A stretch of DNA of 64,000 nucleotides, from assembly GCF_008035925.1 (NCBI RefSeq), contig NZ_CP036264.1, forward strand, positions 8,809,121 to 8,873,120, given 5' to 3'. Origin of the DNA: Stieleria maiorica (GTDB lineage: Bacteria; Planctomycetota; Planctomycetia; Pirellulales; Pirellulaceae). The notes under the pieces are model-generated. The model saw only the letters and a program-made list of their open reading frames with translations. It was not told the origin of the DNA and did no database searches. Position 1 is the first letter of the stretch. Each line of letters begins with the position of its first letter. Of this stretch, positions 25,788 through 34,460 are shown piece by piece. The translations under genes were made by a program, and so were the position numbers.

Positions 25788-26546
25788 ATGACGATGCAGT
25801 GGATCGACAAACAACGATTGCGGCGTGAAAACCTGGCGGGCACCTTTTTGAATTTGGGGTCGGCAACGACGGTCGAGATTGCCGCCGGCGTGGGCTTTGA
25901 TTGGCTGCTGATCGACCTGGAACACGGTTCGGGATCGTTGGCCGATCTGCGGGCGATGCTTTTGGCCTGTCGCGCCGGCAATGCCGCTCCCATCGTACGC
26001 CTCCGTTCGATCGACCCGGACGCCGTCAAATTCGTGATGGACAGCGGCGCCGCAGGCGTGATGTTTCCCTACATCAGTTCGGTCGATCAGGCTCGTAACG
26101 CGGTTCGTTGCATGAAGTACCCGCCGCAGGGCGGTCGTGGCGTGGCCGGTGTGATCCGAGCGACCGACTATGGGCGGAACTGGAAGCCGTACTTCGAAGA
26201 AGCAAACCAGAAAAGCCTGGTCATTGTTCAAATCGAAACGCCGGAAGCTGTCGCGGCGGCCGACGAGATCGCGGCGGTCGATGGTGTGGACGTGCTGTTC
26301 GTCGGCCCATTGGACCTTTCAGTCAACCTGGGGCACCCCGCCGAATTCGACCATCCGGAGGTCGAGCAAGCACTCAAGCACGTGGTCGATTGTTGCGACC
26401 GTCAAGGCAAATCGGCGGGGATCCTGACCAAGGACGGACTGGTTCGACAACATAAGGATCAAGGCTTTCGACTGCTCGCCTACGGTTCCGACTCCGGCGC
26501 CATCATCAGCGGGATGCAGCGCTATCTGTCCGAGCTTCGCGGGTAA
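25788..26546 (+). CDS. HpcH/HpaI-type aldolase
   Basis: The 252-aa enzyme is like 4-hydroxy-2-oxoheptanedioate/2-keto-3-deoxyglucarate aldolases of class II. It has GTFLNLGSATTVEIAAGVGFDWLLIDLEHG with H46 of the catalytic LEHG, R71 in APIVRLRS, GVMFPYISS, YPPQGGRGV, VQIETPEAV (metal Glu), GPLDLSVNLG and LLAYGSDSGAI. The expected activity is reversible retro-aldol cleavage of a 2-keto acid to pyruvate or a similar product plus an aldehyde. AAGGA lies 8 nt before the ATG at 25788. It is divergent from the sulfatase gene, which suggests a sugar-acid catabolic context, but no neighbouring pathway genes confirm it. Confidence 0.92.
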   Translation: MTMQWIDKQRLRRENLAGTFLNLGSATTVEIAAGVGFDWLLIDLEHGSGSLADLRAMLLACRAGNAAPIVRLRSIDPDAVKFVMDSGAAGVMFPYISSVDQARNAVRCMKYPPQGGRGVAGVIRATDYGRNWKPYFEEANQKSLVIVQIETPEAVAAADEIAAVDGVDVLFVGPLDLSVNLGHPAEFDHPEVEQALKHVVDCCDRQGKSAGILTKDGLVRQHKDQGFRLLAYGSDSGAIISGMQRYLSELRG

Positions 26547-26620
26547 ACAATACTCAGATGCAGGACATCCCTGCTGGGTTGCCCTCCCCTTCAGCCCCTT
26601 CCGAACCCCCGGAGTGCGTT

Positions 26621-27868
26621 CTACAGCCGCAGTTCCAATCGGGTGCCGACAACACGGGAATCGGAATAGATCCCCGATGGAGTGGAGATGTACTGCAGGT
26701 CGGGTTGCAGGGTCAGTCGTGGTGTCAGTTTGGCTTTGTAAAACACTTCGATGGCGGATTCTTCATTCGTGCCGCCCTGGTTTAGGCCCGCCCAGGCATA
26801 GCCGGCACCGGCGACATCTTCGTCGCGTCCAGAAATCAGGCCCGTGTAGACGAGTCCGCACACCAATGCGTCGTCGATCGAACTGATCGGAATCGCCCCG
26901 TTGGCAAACCTGGGAAAGTAGGCTCCGAAAATCCCCAGCCCTTGAACAGATTCTTCCTGCCGCGGCGTCTCGCGGAACAACAATTGTTCAGCCTGGATGT
27001 AATAGCCGTAGCCCGACGAGAGCGAGACACCCGGCGTGACGTCTCCCTCTGACTGATAGCCGACTCCCAAGTCCAGCGTTCCAGGCAATTCTCCATCGGC
27101 CAGCGCATACCGATACTCCATCTCAAGAATCGATAACGTCACGTCGTTGTCCGAGAATCCCCATCCGCCGCCGTTGCCAAGAGCGTCCCAGAAGCCGACC
27201 TTGAGCGTCACCGAGTCGGTCAGTTTTGCCAGCAACACCGCAGCCATTCCCGGGTCGGGGTAAGACGGAAACCCTGCCGACGGTGAAAGCCCGAAGGACG
27301 ATTGGATGAAGTCCGCCGCTAGATCCATGACGAGGAATTCGGTGTTCAAATCCTGTTTGCCGATCCGGACGGTGATGTTCTCGTCCAGCAATGCGAATTC
27401 CCACCAGTACTCGCTGACCTGCATGATGTTGTCGCCTGAGTCGATGTTGCTGATCACCTGCGTGTCCCCAACAAAGTCGTCGGTCAACCCGCGCCCGTGC
27501 GTGTTTTGGGCGAGCAGCATGAAACGCCCCGGCAGCGAAATCGGCAACTGCTCCAGATCAGTCGTGACCAGCAGGTCGAGCAGCCCCTGATACCGCGTCG
27601 CCCTCTTCGTCGCGATCCCACCGCGCGCGTTGGTGAACAGTTCCCCGTAGTAAATCGGATCGCACGTGATCGCGGAATGTGGGCAGAACAGAGGACCGAG
27701 CAGAGCCGGATCCGACGTGTCAGCAGTCCAAACCGCGGGCGCACTGCGCAGCGGTTCCCCGGCGCACTGCTGTCGCGGAACCAACGATGCAATCAACCCA
27801 GCCAAGAGCAGAATGCCATACGCCGGGAGGTGAAATCGGTGGTGCAGGTACCGCTGGCGCGGAAGCAT
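26621..27868 (-). CDS. OprB-like carbohydrate-selective porin
   Basis: The 415-aa protein has a signal peptide (YGILLLAGLIASLVPRQQCAGE) and a C-terminal half of alternating amphipathic strands ending in VVGTRLELRL. Motifs of the OprB family are GRFMLLAQNTHG, NIDSGDNIMQVSEYWWEFAL, VRIGKQDLNTEFL, GFPSYPDPGMAAVLLAK and GLVYTGLISGRDEDVAGAGYAW. It should form an outer-membrane channel for sugars. The start is the ATG at 27868; the open frame upstream overlaps intergenic repeats. It is convergent with the aldolase gene. Confidence 0.88.
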   Translation of the reverse strand: MLPRQRYLHHRFHLPAYGILLLAGLIASLVPRQQCAGEPLRSAPAVWTADTSDPALLGPLFCPHSAITCDPIYYGELFTNARGGIATKRATRYQGLLDLLVTTDLEQLPISLPGRFMLLAQNTHGRGLTDDFVGDTQVISNIDSGDNIMQVSEYWWEFALLDENITVRIGKQDLNTEFLVMDLAADFIQSSFGLSPSAGFPSYPDPGMAAVLLAKLTDSVTLKVGFWDALGNGGGWGFSDNDVTLSILEMEYRYALADGELPGTLDLGVGYQSEGDVTPGVSLSSGYGYYIQAEQLLFRETPRQEESVQGLGIFGAYFPRFANGAIPISSIDDALVCGLVYTGLISGRDEDVAGAGYAWAGLNQGGTNEESAIEVFYKAKLTPRLTLQPDLQYISTPSGIYSDSRVVGTRLELRL

Positions 27869-27966
27869 GGTATCGATCCAAACGAAATCGTGCAGAACCC
27901 ATACCTTCTTGAGTCGGCAGATTGATCGCCCTGATCCAGTTTTGGACTGCGGGGACCGATGAACTC

Positions 27967-28081
27967 GGGGACATGGCACCTGTCAGATCCGCGGCAATCG
28001 CAACATGCTAGCAAACATCATTCATCATCATGTCAGGGACATGGCACAAGTCCTGAGCGAGTGTCGTGGTGCCGTGTCCCC
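27967..28081. repeat. GGGGACATGGCAC repeats, including a REPIN-like inverted pair
   Basis: A copy lies at 27967-27979 (GGGGACATGGCAC). A second (AGGGACATGGCAC, 28035-28047) and a third in opposite orientation (GTGCCGTGTCCCC, 28069-28081) form an inverted pair with a 21-nt centre, like a non-autonomous REP doublet. The motif is that of the clusters around RAYT-1, 7 kb away. The rest of the 384-bp gap 27869-28252 shows no gene. Confidence 0.82.
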
Positions 28082-28252
28082 GAGCTGATCGTTGACGTGG
28101 CAACGCTCGATGCGAGCGTGGAGAACTCTGGGGATCCACCTTCTGGCGAAGGCAGCGACGTTCGACCGGCGATTCACTTTTTTTTTGCAAAGTAGCGTTG
28201 TCCAGTTAGCCAACGGCTGAACTATCGTGACCGTTCGAGGTGTTCGATGCGA

Positions 28253-29533
28253 TCAATCGACCTCCGAGCGTGTTGCGGCGGCGACGAAGGCGTCCAGGGT
28301 GACAGGCTCCAGGTTCACACTCATCATGAACGACGAGTAGGCGAGTGAGGCAGCGAGCCGGCGCACGTCGGAGGCCCATGGGGGGACATAGCGTGGTTGT
28401 TGCAGGAACCCCGAATCAAAGTAGGGGCCCAGCGTCACGGTGTCGCTCATCGTCAATCGGCCGGCGAACAGCCGCTGGATGATCTTGGGCTGGTTATCCC
28501 GAATCGCCACGTTCAACAACACGTGCGTTTCCATCACGCCCTTGAGGTAAGCGCTGTCTTTGGTAAACGCAATGCCTCCACGAACGTCTCCGCCACGAAA
28601 GATGCGTTGGGCCGACTTGTACGATTCGCGTTCGCTTTGGCCCGCATTGAGAAAGATCTTGAAGCAGTCGATGAAGTCGGCTCCGTCCAAGGCATGCTTG
28701 AGGGCCTGGATCCGCAGGGCCAGCCGGCGGAGCCGATCGATATCGATCGCGCGGGTCGCGAGTTCTGCGAACACGGCAATTCCTTCTTGCGTCCGAGTCG
28801 TCCGCGGGGCACCGAGTCCAAGGGATCGGAGATTCGTTTGCCGGCGACCGTTGATTGCCGTCGCCATGTGGACGAGTGCTTCGTGTTGATAGAGTTGATC
28901 AAAGTCGAGTTCGGAGAAGACCGCCGAACCACGAATCCGGAGCCGTGTGGTTCCCGCGATCGCCTTGGACGACAACTCGTTATCAACAACCACCTCGACG
29001 GTGTCGTCGACGAAGTAGGCGTCGATCGCCTGTTGCATTCGCCGGGCAAACGGATCGGCGGGTTGATCGGCTTCGCCATTCGGAATCGAAGCGCCGCCGA
29101 GCAGGTGGTCGGTCTTTTCGAGCAGAAACGCTGCCGCATCGACGCCCGTGAACGATTGGCTGGCATAGGCGTCGTCAGGCCGCCCGTAAAGCTGGATCGA
29201 ACGCTCGGTGAACTCGGCAGTGCCCGCGGCCATCAGCATCCGGCCCGCCAAGGCATAACTCGTTGCGGTACGTCGCAAGAACTGAAGAATCGGATCGTCG
29301 CCCGCGCACGATTCGCCGAAGTCGTCGAGCGCAGAGATCTCCGCGCCGAAATCCGGCAAGTTGAATTCGACGACGGGAAGGGCCGGCGTTCCCACTCGCC
29401 AGTTTTTCAGAAATGTCTCTTCGAGCGAGTCGGGCCAGTTCAAGTGTTTCAAAACCAGAATCGACTTGGCCAGCTTGGGCAATCGGGCATCAAGATCTGC
29501 AATCCGGTCCGAAAACGCAGTTAGGATTGTCAT
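28253..29533 (-). CDS. DUF1704 / MATCAP-like metallopeptidase (QEGLA-motif protein)
   Basis: The 426-aa protein matches the bacterial 'flavohemoglobin expression-modulating QEGLA motif' family (DUF1704). It has YQHEALVHMATAINGRR with an HExxxH motif (about residue 213), RTTRTQEGIAVFAELATRAID (variant QEGIA), IFRGGDVRGGIAFTKD and YLKGVMETHVLLN. Human relatives (KIAA0895-like, MATCAP) are zinc carboxypeptidases with the same HExxxH, so peptidase activity is likely; the bacterial substrate is unknown. There is no signal peptide. The start is the ATG at 29533 (MTILTAFSDRI); the open frame beyond it overlaps the leader of the divergent patatin gene. Confidence 0.85.
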   Translation of the reverse strand: MTILTAFSDRIADLDARLPKLAKSILVLKHLNWPDSLEETFLKNWRVGTPALPVVEFNLPDFGAEISALDDFGESCAGDDPILQFLRRTATSYALAGRMLMAAGTAEFTERSIQLYGRPDDAYASQSFTGVDAAAFLLEKTDHLLGGASIPNGEADQPADPFARRMQQAIDAYFVDDTVEVVVDNELSSKAIAGTTRLRIRGSAVFSELDFDQLYQHEALVHMATAINGRRQTNLRSLGLGAPRTTRTQEGIAVFAELATRAIDIDRLRRLALRIQALKHALDGADFIDCFKIFLNAGQSERESYKSAQRIFRGGDVRGGIAFTKDSAYLKGVMETHVLLNVAIRDNQPKIIQRLFAGRLTMSDTVTLGPYFDSGFLQQPRYVPPWASDVRRLAASLAYSSFMMSVNLEPVTLDAFVAAATRSEVD

Positions 29534-29780
29534 GTAATTCGGCTTGACGATAGGAGCGTCGAAGCCCCTTGAAGTTAAAGTTAAAGTCCCCAAACGCACC
29601 ATCACGAAACCAGTGACACGCGTGGCGCATTTTATCGCTAAAGATGCGCGACTTGCACTTGGAAAAGGATTCGTGTATCCAAGGTTTTTTGCTGGAACCA
29701 CTCCGGGAGTCCTTGGCCATTTCCCGGGCCACACCTCGCGTGATGTGGATCGATCGCAACCTGCTCCAGGAGGGACTTCC

Positions 29781-31622
29781 ATGACTCTTGATCGGCAACG
29801 GCTTTGTGTGGAGTTGCAGCGATTGGACTGGGCTCGCCACCTGTCGTCGGACGTGATCGAGGACATCGCGGCGGCCGCAGAAATCTCGCAGTTCAGGCCG
29901 GGCGACGAGGTGATCGCCGTGGGCGCCGAAATCACAAAGGTCTACTTTGTGATCGAAGGCAGTCTGGAAAGCAGCTTGTTCGATCGCCTCGACAAGCAGA
30001 TTCATTGTGAAAGGTTGGCCCGCGGTTCGGTGCTGGGACTTTTTTCGGTTGTCTTGCCGGAACGTTCTCACTTGCAGGTGTCAGCGATCGAGCCCACGAC
30101 GGCCATCCACTTTACGTTGGACGAATTGCTGCGTCTGACGACCAAGCATCGCGAGTTCCAGCTTTCGATCTTCTCTGCGGCGGCGAACGTGGTGAAGCGA
30201 TTGGTCGTGGTCGATCGCGATCTGCCCAAGCCGGCGGTGGTGGGCGTCGTGCATCAATCGGATACCAGTCGCTCCTTGACGGTCGATCTTGTCCGGCGGC
30301 TAAGGCAGCTTGAGGAGGCCGTTTGCGTGGCCGGCGACGACGATCGATGTTCGCCTAGCGATGGGGTTCCGTTCAAGCAGCTATACGAAAACGGTCAGAT
30401 GGTTTCCCGTGACGCAATCACGAGCAGCTTGAAAGAATGGTCCTCGCTCGGTCGCTTGTTCATCGACGTGCGCGCCGATCATCCGCAAGACGATCTCAAT
30501 CGCCTGCTGAGCTACTCGGAAGTCGTGCTGTGGTGCATCGCGCCGGCGGAGGTCGACAAAGCCACGAATCAACTGCAGGCCTTGCAACGTGACGCACCTT
30601 GGTTGCGAGACAAGGTGCGAATCGTGTGGCATTTGACGTACCAGGATGCCGCTCCGCCGTATGCTGCGAAACTCAATGAACTTTCTGCGGGAGACTTCAA
30701 GACCTACTCCGGCCAACCATCGCCGCAGCACGGAAGGCTACTTCAGCAAGGCCTGGAGCGGATCATCCACCATTTGCGAGGCGTGCACATCGGTCTGGCG
30801 CTCGGCGGCGGTGCGGCGCGTGGCATGGCCCATCTGGGTGTGCTGAAGTGTCTGGAACAGCATGGAATTTTTGTCGACCGACTTGCCGGCACCAGTGCGG
30901 GCGCAATGACGGGAACGGTGTACGCCGCCGGTATGGATCCCGAGTACTCCACGCAATGTTTCAAAACGGACCTGATGCCGGGCTGGTTGTTTCGCCGGCT
31001 TCCGGCGGGCGGATATTGGTACCTGATCTACAAGTACCGCTATGACCAATTCGACCCGATGCTCCGAAAATACCTGCATGACTTCCGCATGGAACAGTTG
31101 GCGATCCCGATGACAACGATCGCGGTGGATCTGGTTGAAGGCGCACTGTTGGAGCGACACTGTGGGGACGCGACGCACAATATCTTGGAGAGCATCAATC
31201 TGCCCCCGTTGGCTTTGCCGATCGTGAAACAAGGACAAGCCGTGGTCGATGGAGGGTTGCTGAATAATGTTCCGGCCAACGCGTTGTTCGACCAAGGCTG
31301 TAATTTCGTCATCGCGTCGACCGTGACTGCGAGTCTGGAGAAAGACTTTCTGTCGATTCGTGGCAAGCGATCCTCGGCGGTCAGCGGATTCTTTCCCACG
31401 TTGAAGGTCATGATGCGTCAACACATGATCCAGGGCTACAGCATGAATGATGTCGGCGTCCAGCCCGCCGATCTGGTCATCGCCCCGGACGTCACGTCGT
31501 TCGACCTGTCCGAATTCACACGCGCCGACGAAATGGCCGTGATCGGCGAAGCAGCGACGAACGAATCGATCGAGCGGCTCAAGGCGATGCTCCACAAACT
31601 CGATCCACAACTGTTTCGGTAG
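29781..31622 (+). CDS. cNMP-binding patatin-like phospholipase
   Basis: The 613-aa protein has an N-terminal cyclic-nucleotide-binding-like domain (about 20-150: ISQFRPGDEVIAVGAEITKVYFVIEGSL), a middle domain, and a C-terminal patatin domain with the oxyanion loop GGGAARGMAHLG (about 342), nucleophile motif GTSAG (about 370) and DGG dyad Asp (about 490). This is the NTE/RssA-type architecture, with expected hydrolysis of phospholipids. AGGAGG lies 6 nt before the ATG at 29781. The domain order implies nucleotide control of lipase activity, but ligand-binding residues were not verified. It is divergent from the DUF1704 gene. Confidence 0.92.
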   Translation: MTLDRQRLCVELQRLDWARHLSSDVIEDIAAAAEISQFRPGDEVIAVGAEITKVYFVIEGSLESSLFDRLDKQIHCERLARGSVLGLFSVVLPERSHLQVSAIEPTTAIHFTLDELLRLTTKHREFQLSIFSAAANVVKRLVVVDRDLPKPAVVGVVHQSDTSRSLTVDLVRRLRQLEEAVCVAGDDDRCSPSDGVPFKQLYENGQMVSRDAITSSLKEWSSLGRLFIDVRADHPQDDLNRLLSYSEVVLWCIAPAEVDKATNQLQALQRDAPWLRDKVRIVWHLTYQDAAPPYAAKLNELSAGDFKTYSGQPSPQHGRLLQQGLERIIHHLRGVHIGLALGGGAARGMAHLGVLKCLEQHGIFVDRLAGTSAGAMTGTVYAAGMDPEYSTQCFKTDLMPGWLFRRLPAGGYWYLIYKYRYDQFDPMLRKYLHDFRMEQLAIPMTTIAVDLVEGALLERHCGDATHNILESINLPPLALPIVKQGQAVVDGGLLNNVPANALFDQGCNFVIASTVTASLEKDFLSIRGKRSSAVSGFFPTLKVMMRQHMIQGYSMNDVGVQPADLVIAPDVTSFDLSEFTRADEMAVIGEAATNESIERLKAMLHKLDPQLFR

Positions 31623-31640
31623 TGTGGCGGCGCAGGAATC

Positions 31641-31800
31641 GACGGCCCGGAAGGGACCGTCGTACGGTCAACCACGTAGAACATCCCTTCCGGGTTGCCC
31701 CCTTTCGCCAACGGCTGAATGCGTAGCGTTCAAAGCGACGGCCCGGAAGGGACCGTCGTACCATCAACCACGTAGGACAGCCCCTCCGGGTTGTCCTCCT
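31641..31800. repeat. Multi-hairpin intergenic repeat (family M), two units
   Basis: Two head-to-tail copies (from 31641 and 31738) of the family-M element lie between convergent genes. The order is GACGGCCCGGAAGGGACCGTC palindrome, GGACATCCCTTCCGGG..TGTCC-type hairpin, CGCCAACGGCTG stem and a short GAATGCG..GCGTTC stem. The second unit is cut at the stop codon of the glycogen phosphorylase gene. Confidence 0.88.
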
Positions 31801-34278
31801 TCAGTCGATCGGACAGGGCACGGCGTTCCAGATTTCGGCAGCGTATTCGGCGATGGTGCGATCGCTGGAAAATTTGCCTGAACCGGCCACGTTGATGATC
31901 GCTTTCCGCGTCCAGGCGTCGGGATCGGCGTACAGTTCGCCCAACTGTTGTTGTGCCTCGGCGTACGACGAAAGGTCCGCCAAGTGCATGAAGAAATCCC
32001 CGTGATCCAACAGCGACTCGCGGATCGGTGTGAAGATCCCCGGTTCATCACGGCTGAAGTGATCGTTGAAGATTAGGTCCAATGCGTCGCGCGTTTCCGG
32101 CTCGTTCTCGTAATGCCAGTGGGGGCTATACCACTGGCGGCTGTTGGCGACTTGTTCGGCATTCAATCCGAACAGAAAGAAGTTTTCCTCGCCCGCCTCT
32201 TCGGCCATTTCGATCGTCGCCCCGTCGCGGGTGCCGATGGTCAGCGCGCCGTTCATCATGAACTTCATGTTGCCCGTACCGCTGGCTTCGTAGCCGGCCG
32301 TCGAGATTTGCTCGGAGACGTCGGTGGCGGGAATCAATCGCTCGGCCAGGGAGACGTTATAATTCGGCACAAACACGACTTTGATGCGACCGCGGGAAAC
32401 CGGGTCTTCGTCGATCACCCGGCCGACATTGTTGATCAGCTTGATGATCAACTTGGCCAACCGATAGGCCGGGGCTGCTTTTCCGGCGAAGAAGAATGTC
32501 CGCGGCGGGATACTGATCGAAGGGTCGGATCGTAGACGATTGTAAAGCACGATCACGTGCAAAATATTCAGCAGTTGGCGTTTGTACTCGTGAATCCGCT
32601 TGATCTGACTGTCGAAAATCGTCTCCGGGTCGACGACCTGTCCGGTGGTGGTCCTCAGCCAATCGGCGAATCGTTCTTTTGCAGATTGTTTCGTCTGACG
32701 AAATCGGCTTCGGAACGTCTGGTCGTCGGCCAAGGGTAACAACTGTCGCAATTCACTGAGATCGGTGATCCAAGCATCGCCGATCGATTCGGTGATCAAT
32801 CCAGCCCAGTCCCGATTGGCGGCCAGCAGCCAACGACGCGGCGTCACGCCGTTGGTCTTGTTGTTGAACCGCTCGGGGAACATCTGGGCAAAGTCGGCAA
32901 CGACGCGTGTGCGGAGCAGATCGGAATGGATCTGGGCGACGCCGTTGGTGCTGTGCGAGCCCACGATTGCGAGGTTGGCCATCCGGATCTGCCGCTCACC
33001 AGAATCCTCGATCACACTCATCCGGGACGCACGCGGGTGATCGTCGGGGTAACGTTGCTGTACATCGGCGACGAATCGGCGATTGATCTCGTACACAATC
33101 TCCAGCAATCGCGGGCAGACCAGTTCAAAGAACCGCACCGGCCACTTTTCCAACGCCTCGGGCAACAGCGTGTGATTGGTGTAGGCCAAGGTTTCCACGG
33201 TCAGTTCCCAGGCCTCGTCCCAACCAAGCTTTGCCTCGTCCAACAGAAGCCGCATCAACTCTCCCACGGCCATTGCCGGGTGCGTGTCGTTCAGTTGGAT
33301 CGCGACCTTTTCGCTCAGCAGTCCCCAGTCGTCATTGGTGCGTCGGAAGCGCGCCACGATGTCGGCCAGCGAACAGCACACCAGAAAGTACTCTTGAACA
33401 AACCGCAACGCTTGGCCGGCGCGTGTCGAGTCGTCCGGGTACAGGACACGCGTGACCGTCTCGGCCAGGATGCGATCGACGATCGCACCCACGAAATCCC
33501 CGGAGCTGAACTCGCCAAAATCGAAATGATCCGGTGACGACGCGCCCCACAGCCGCAGCGTGTTGATGGTCTGGCCGCCATAACCGACAACCGGCCGATC
33601 ATAGGGAACCCCCAGCAGATGCGTTGCATAACCGGGGACGGCACGCAGCACACCGTCGTGTAATTCAAATCGGCAGGCCACCGGAACCTGGACCGTCTGG
33701 CGCGGTTGACAGACTTCCCAGGGATCCGGTTGTGCCAGCCAGTGGTCGGGTTGTTCGATTTGATAGCCGTTTTCGATCGCTTGGCGAAAGATTCCATACT
33801 CATATCGCAAGCCGTAGCCCATGGCGGGAATTTGCAACGTGGCCAGCGATTCAATGAAACAAGCCGCCAGTCGTCCCAGACCACCGTTTCCCAGGCCGGC
33901 ATCGGGTTCGGTTTCGACGACTTCGCTCCAGTCCTGACGCGGATCGGTTCGAAGCTCCTTTCGGACGTACGGTTCAACACCCAGGTTGATAATGTTGTTG
34001 ATCAGCGTCCGCCCGATCAGAAACTCCATCGACAGATAATAGACCCGCTTCGGATTCTCGCGGTCGTGGGTTTGCTGCGTGAGCAACCAGCGCTGAGTCA
34101 AAAAATCTCGCAAGGTACGGGCGACCGCCTCGAAACGTTCGCGCTGGCTAGCATCTTCAGGACGGACGACGTGATCGAGCAGCAGATGCCGGTCGTAAGA
34201 TTCGCGTCCGGAAGCCTCGCTGGCGAGTTCGGGATCGCCGGGAGCTGCGGCAATGTTGGATTTGGTGTGGCCGGCCAT
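31801..34278 (-). CDS. glgP: Glycogen (alpha-glucan) phosphorylase
   Basis: This full-length 825-aa GT35 phosphorylase releases glucose-1-phosphate from alpha-1,4-glucan and needs pyridoxal phosphate. Motifs are YYLSMEFLIGRTL, GLGNGGLGRLAACF, NDTHPAMAVGELMR, NGVTPRRWL, RIHEYKRQLLN, and EASGTGNMKFMMNGALTIGT with the PLP-binding Lys near residue 672. The usual ALNGAL reads MMNGAL. AAGGA precedes the ATG. It lies downstream of the debranching enzyme gene on the same strand, with a family-M repeat in the 182-bp spacer, so the two form a glycogen breakdown pair. The stop codon abuts another repeat copy. Confidence 0.97.
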   Translation of the reverse strand: MAGHTKSNIAAAPGDPELASEASGRESYDRHLLLDHVVRPEDASQRERFEAVARTLRDFLTQRWLLTQQTHDRENPKRVYYLSMEFLIGRTLINNIINLGVEPYVRKELRTDPRQDWSEVVETEPDAGLGNGGLGRLAACFIESLATLQIPAMGYGLRYEYGIFRQAIENGYQIEQPDHWLAQPDPWEVCQPRQTVQVPVACRFELHDGVLRAVPGYATHLLGVPYDRPVVGYGGQTINTLRLWGASSPDHFDFGEFSSGDFVGAIVDRILAETVTRVLYPDDSTRAGQALRFVQEYFLVCCSLADIVARFRRTNDDWGLLSEKVAIQLNDTHPAMAVGELMRLLLDEAKLGWDEAWELTVETLAYTNHTLLPEALEKWPVRFFELVCPRLLEIVYEINRRFVADVQQRYPDDHPRASRMSVIEDSGERQIRMANLAIVGSHSTNGVAQIHSDLLRTRVVADFAQMFPERFNNKTNGVTPRRWLLAANRDWAGLITESIGDAWITDLSELRQLLPLADDQTFRSRFRQTKQSAKERFADWLRTTTGQVVDPETIFDSQIKRIHEYKRQLLNILHVIVLYNRLRSDPSISIPPRTFFFAGKAAPAYRLAKLIIKLINNVGRVIDEDPVSRGRIKVVFVPNYNVSLAERLIPATDVSEQISTAGYEASGTGNMKFMMNGALTIGTRDGATIEMAEEAGEENFFLFGLNAEQVANSRQWYSPHWHYENEPETRDALDLIFNDHFSRDEPGIFTPIRESLLDHGDFFMHLADLSSYAEAQQQLGELYADPDAWTRKAIINVAGSGKFSSDRTIAEYAAEIWNAVPCPID

Positions 34279-34324
34279 TAAGTTTTTCCTTTCGAGTCGT
34301 GTGGTTCTCGTGTGGATTGGTTAT

Positions 34325-34460
34325 GCGTTCAAAGCGACGGCCCGGAAGCGACCGTCGTACAATCAATCACGTAGGACATCCCTTCCGGGTTGTCCCCCTT
34401 TCAGCCAACGGCTGAACGCATAGCGTTCAAAGCGACGGCCCGGAAGGGACCGTCGTACGG
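34325..34460. repeat. Family-M repeat in glgX-glgP spacer
   Basis: One full unit from 34336 and a partial second unit (GACGGCCCGGAAGGGACCGTC) ending at the glgX stop codon. Same orientation as the copies at 31641, 36585, 39175, 42113 and 43604. Confidence 0.88.

Noticed and set aside
31623..31800. Bidirectional terminator between the convergent patatin and glgP genes
   Set aside because: Hairpins are present but they are a full family-M repeat found in many non-convergent spacers, so termination is not their defining role.
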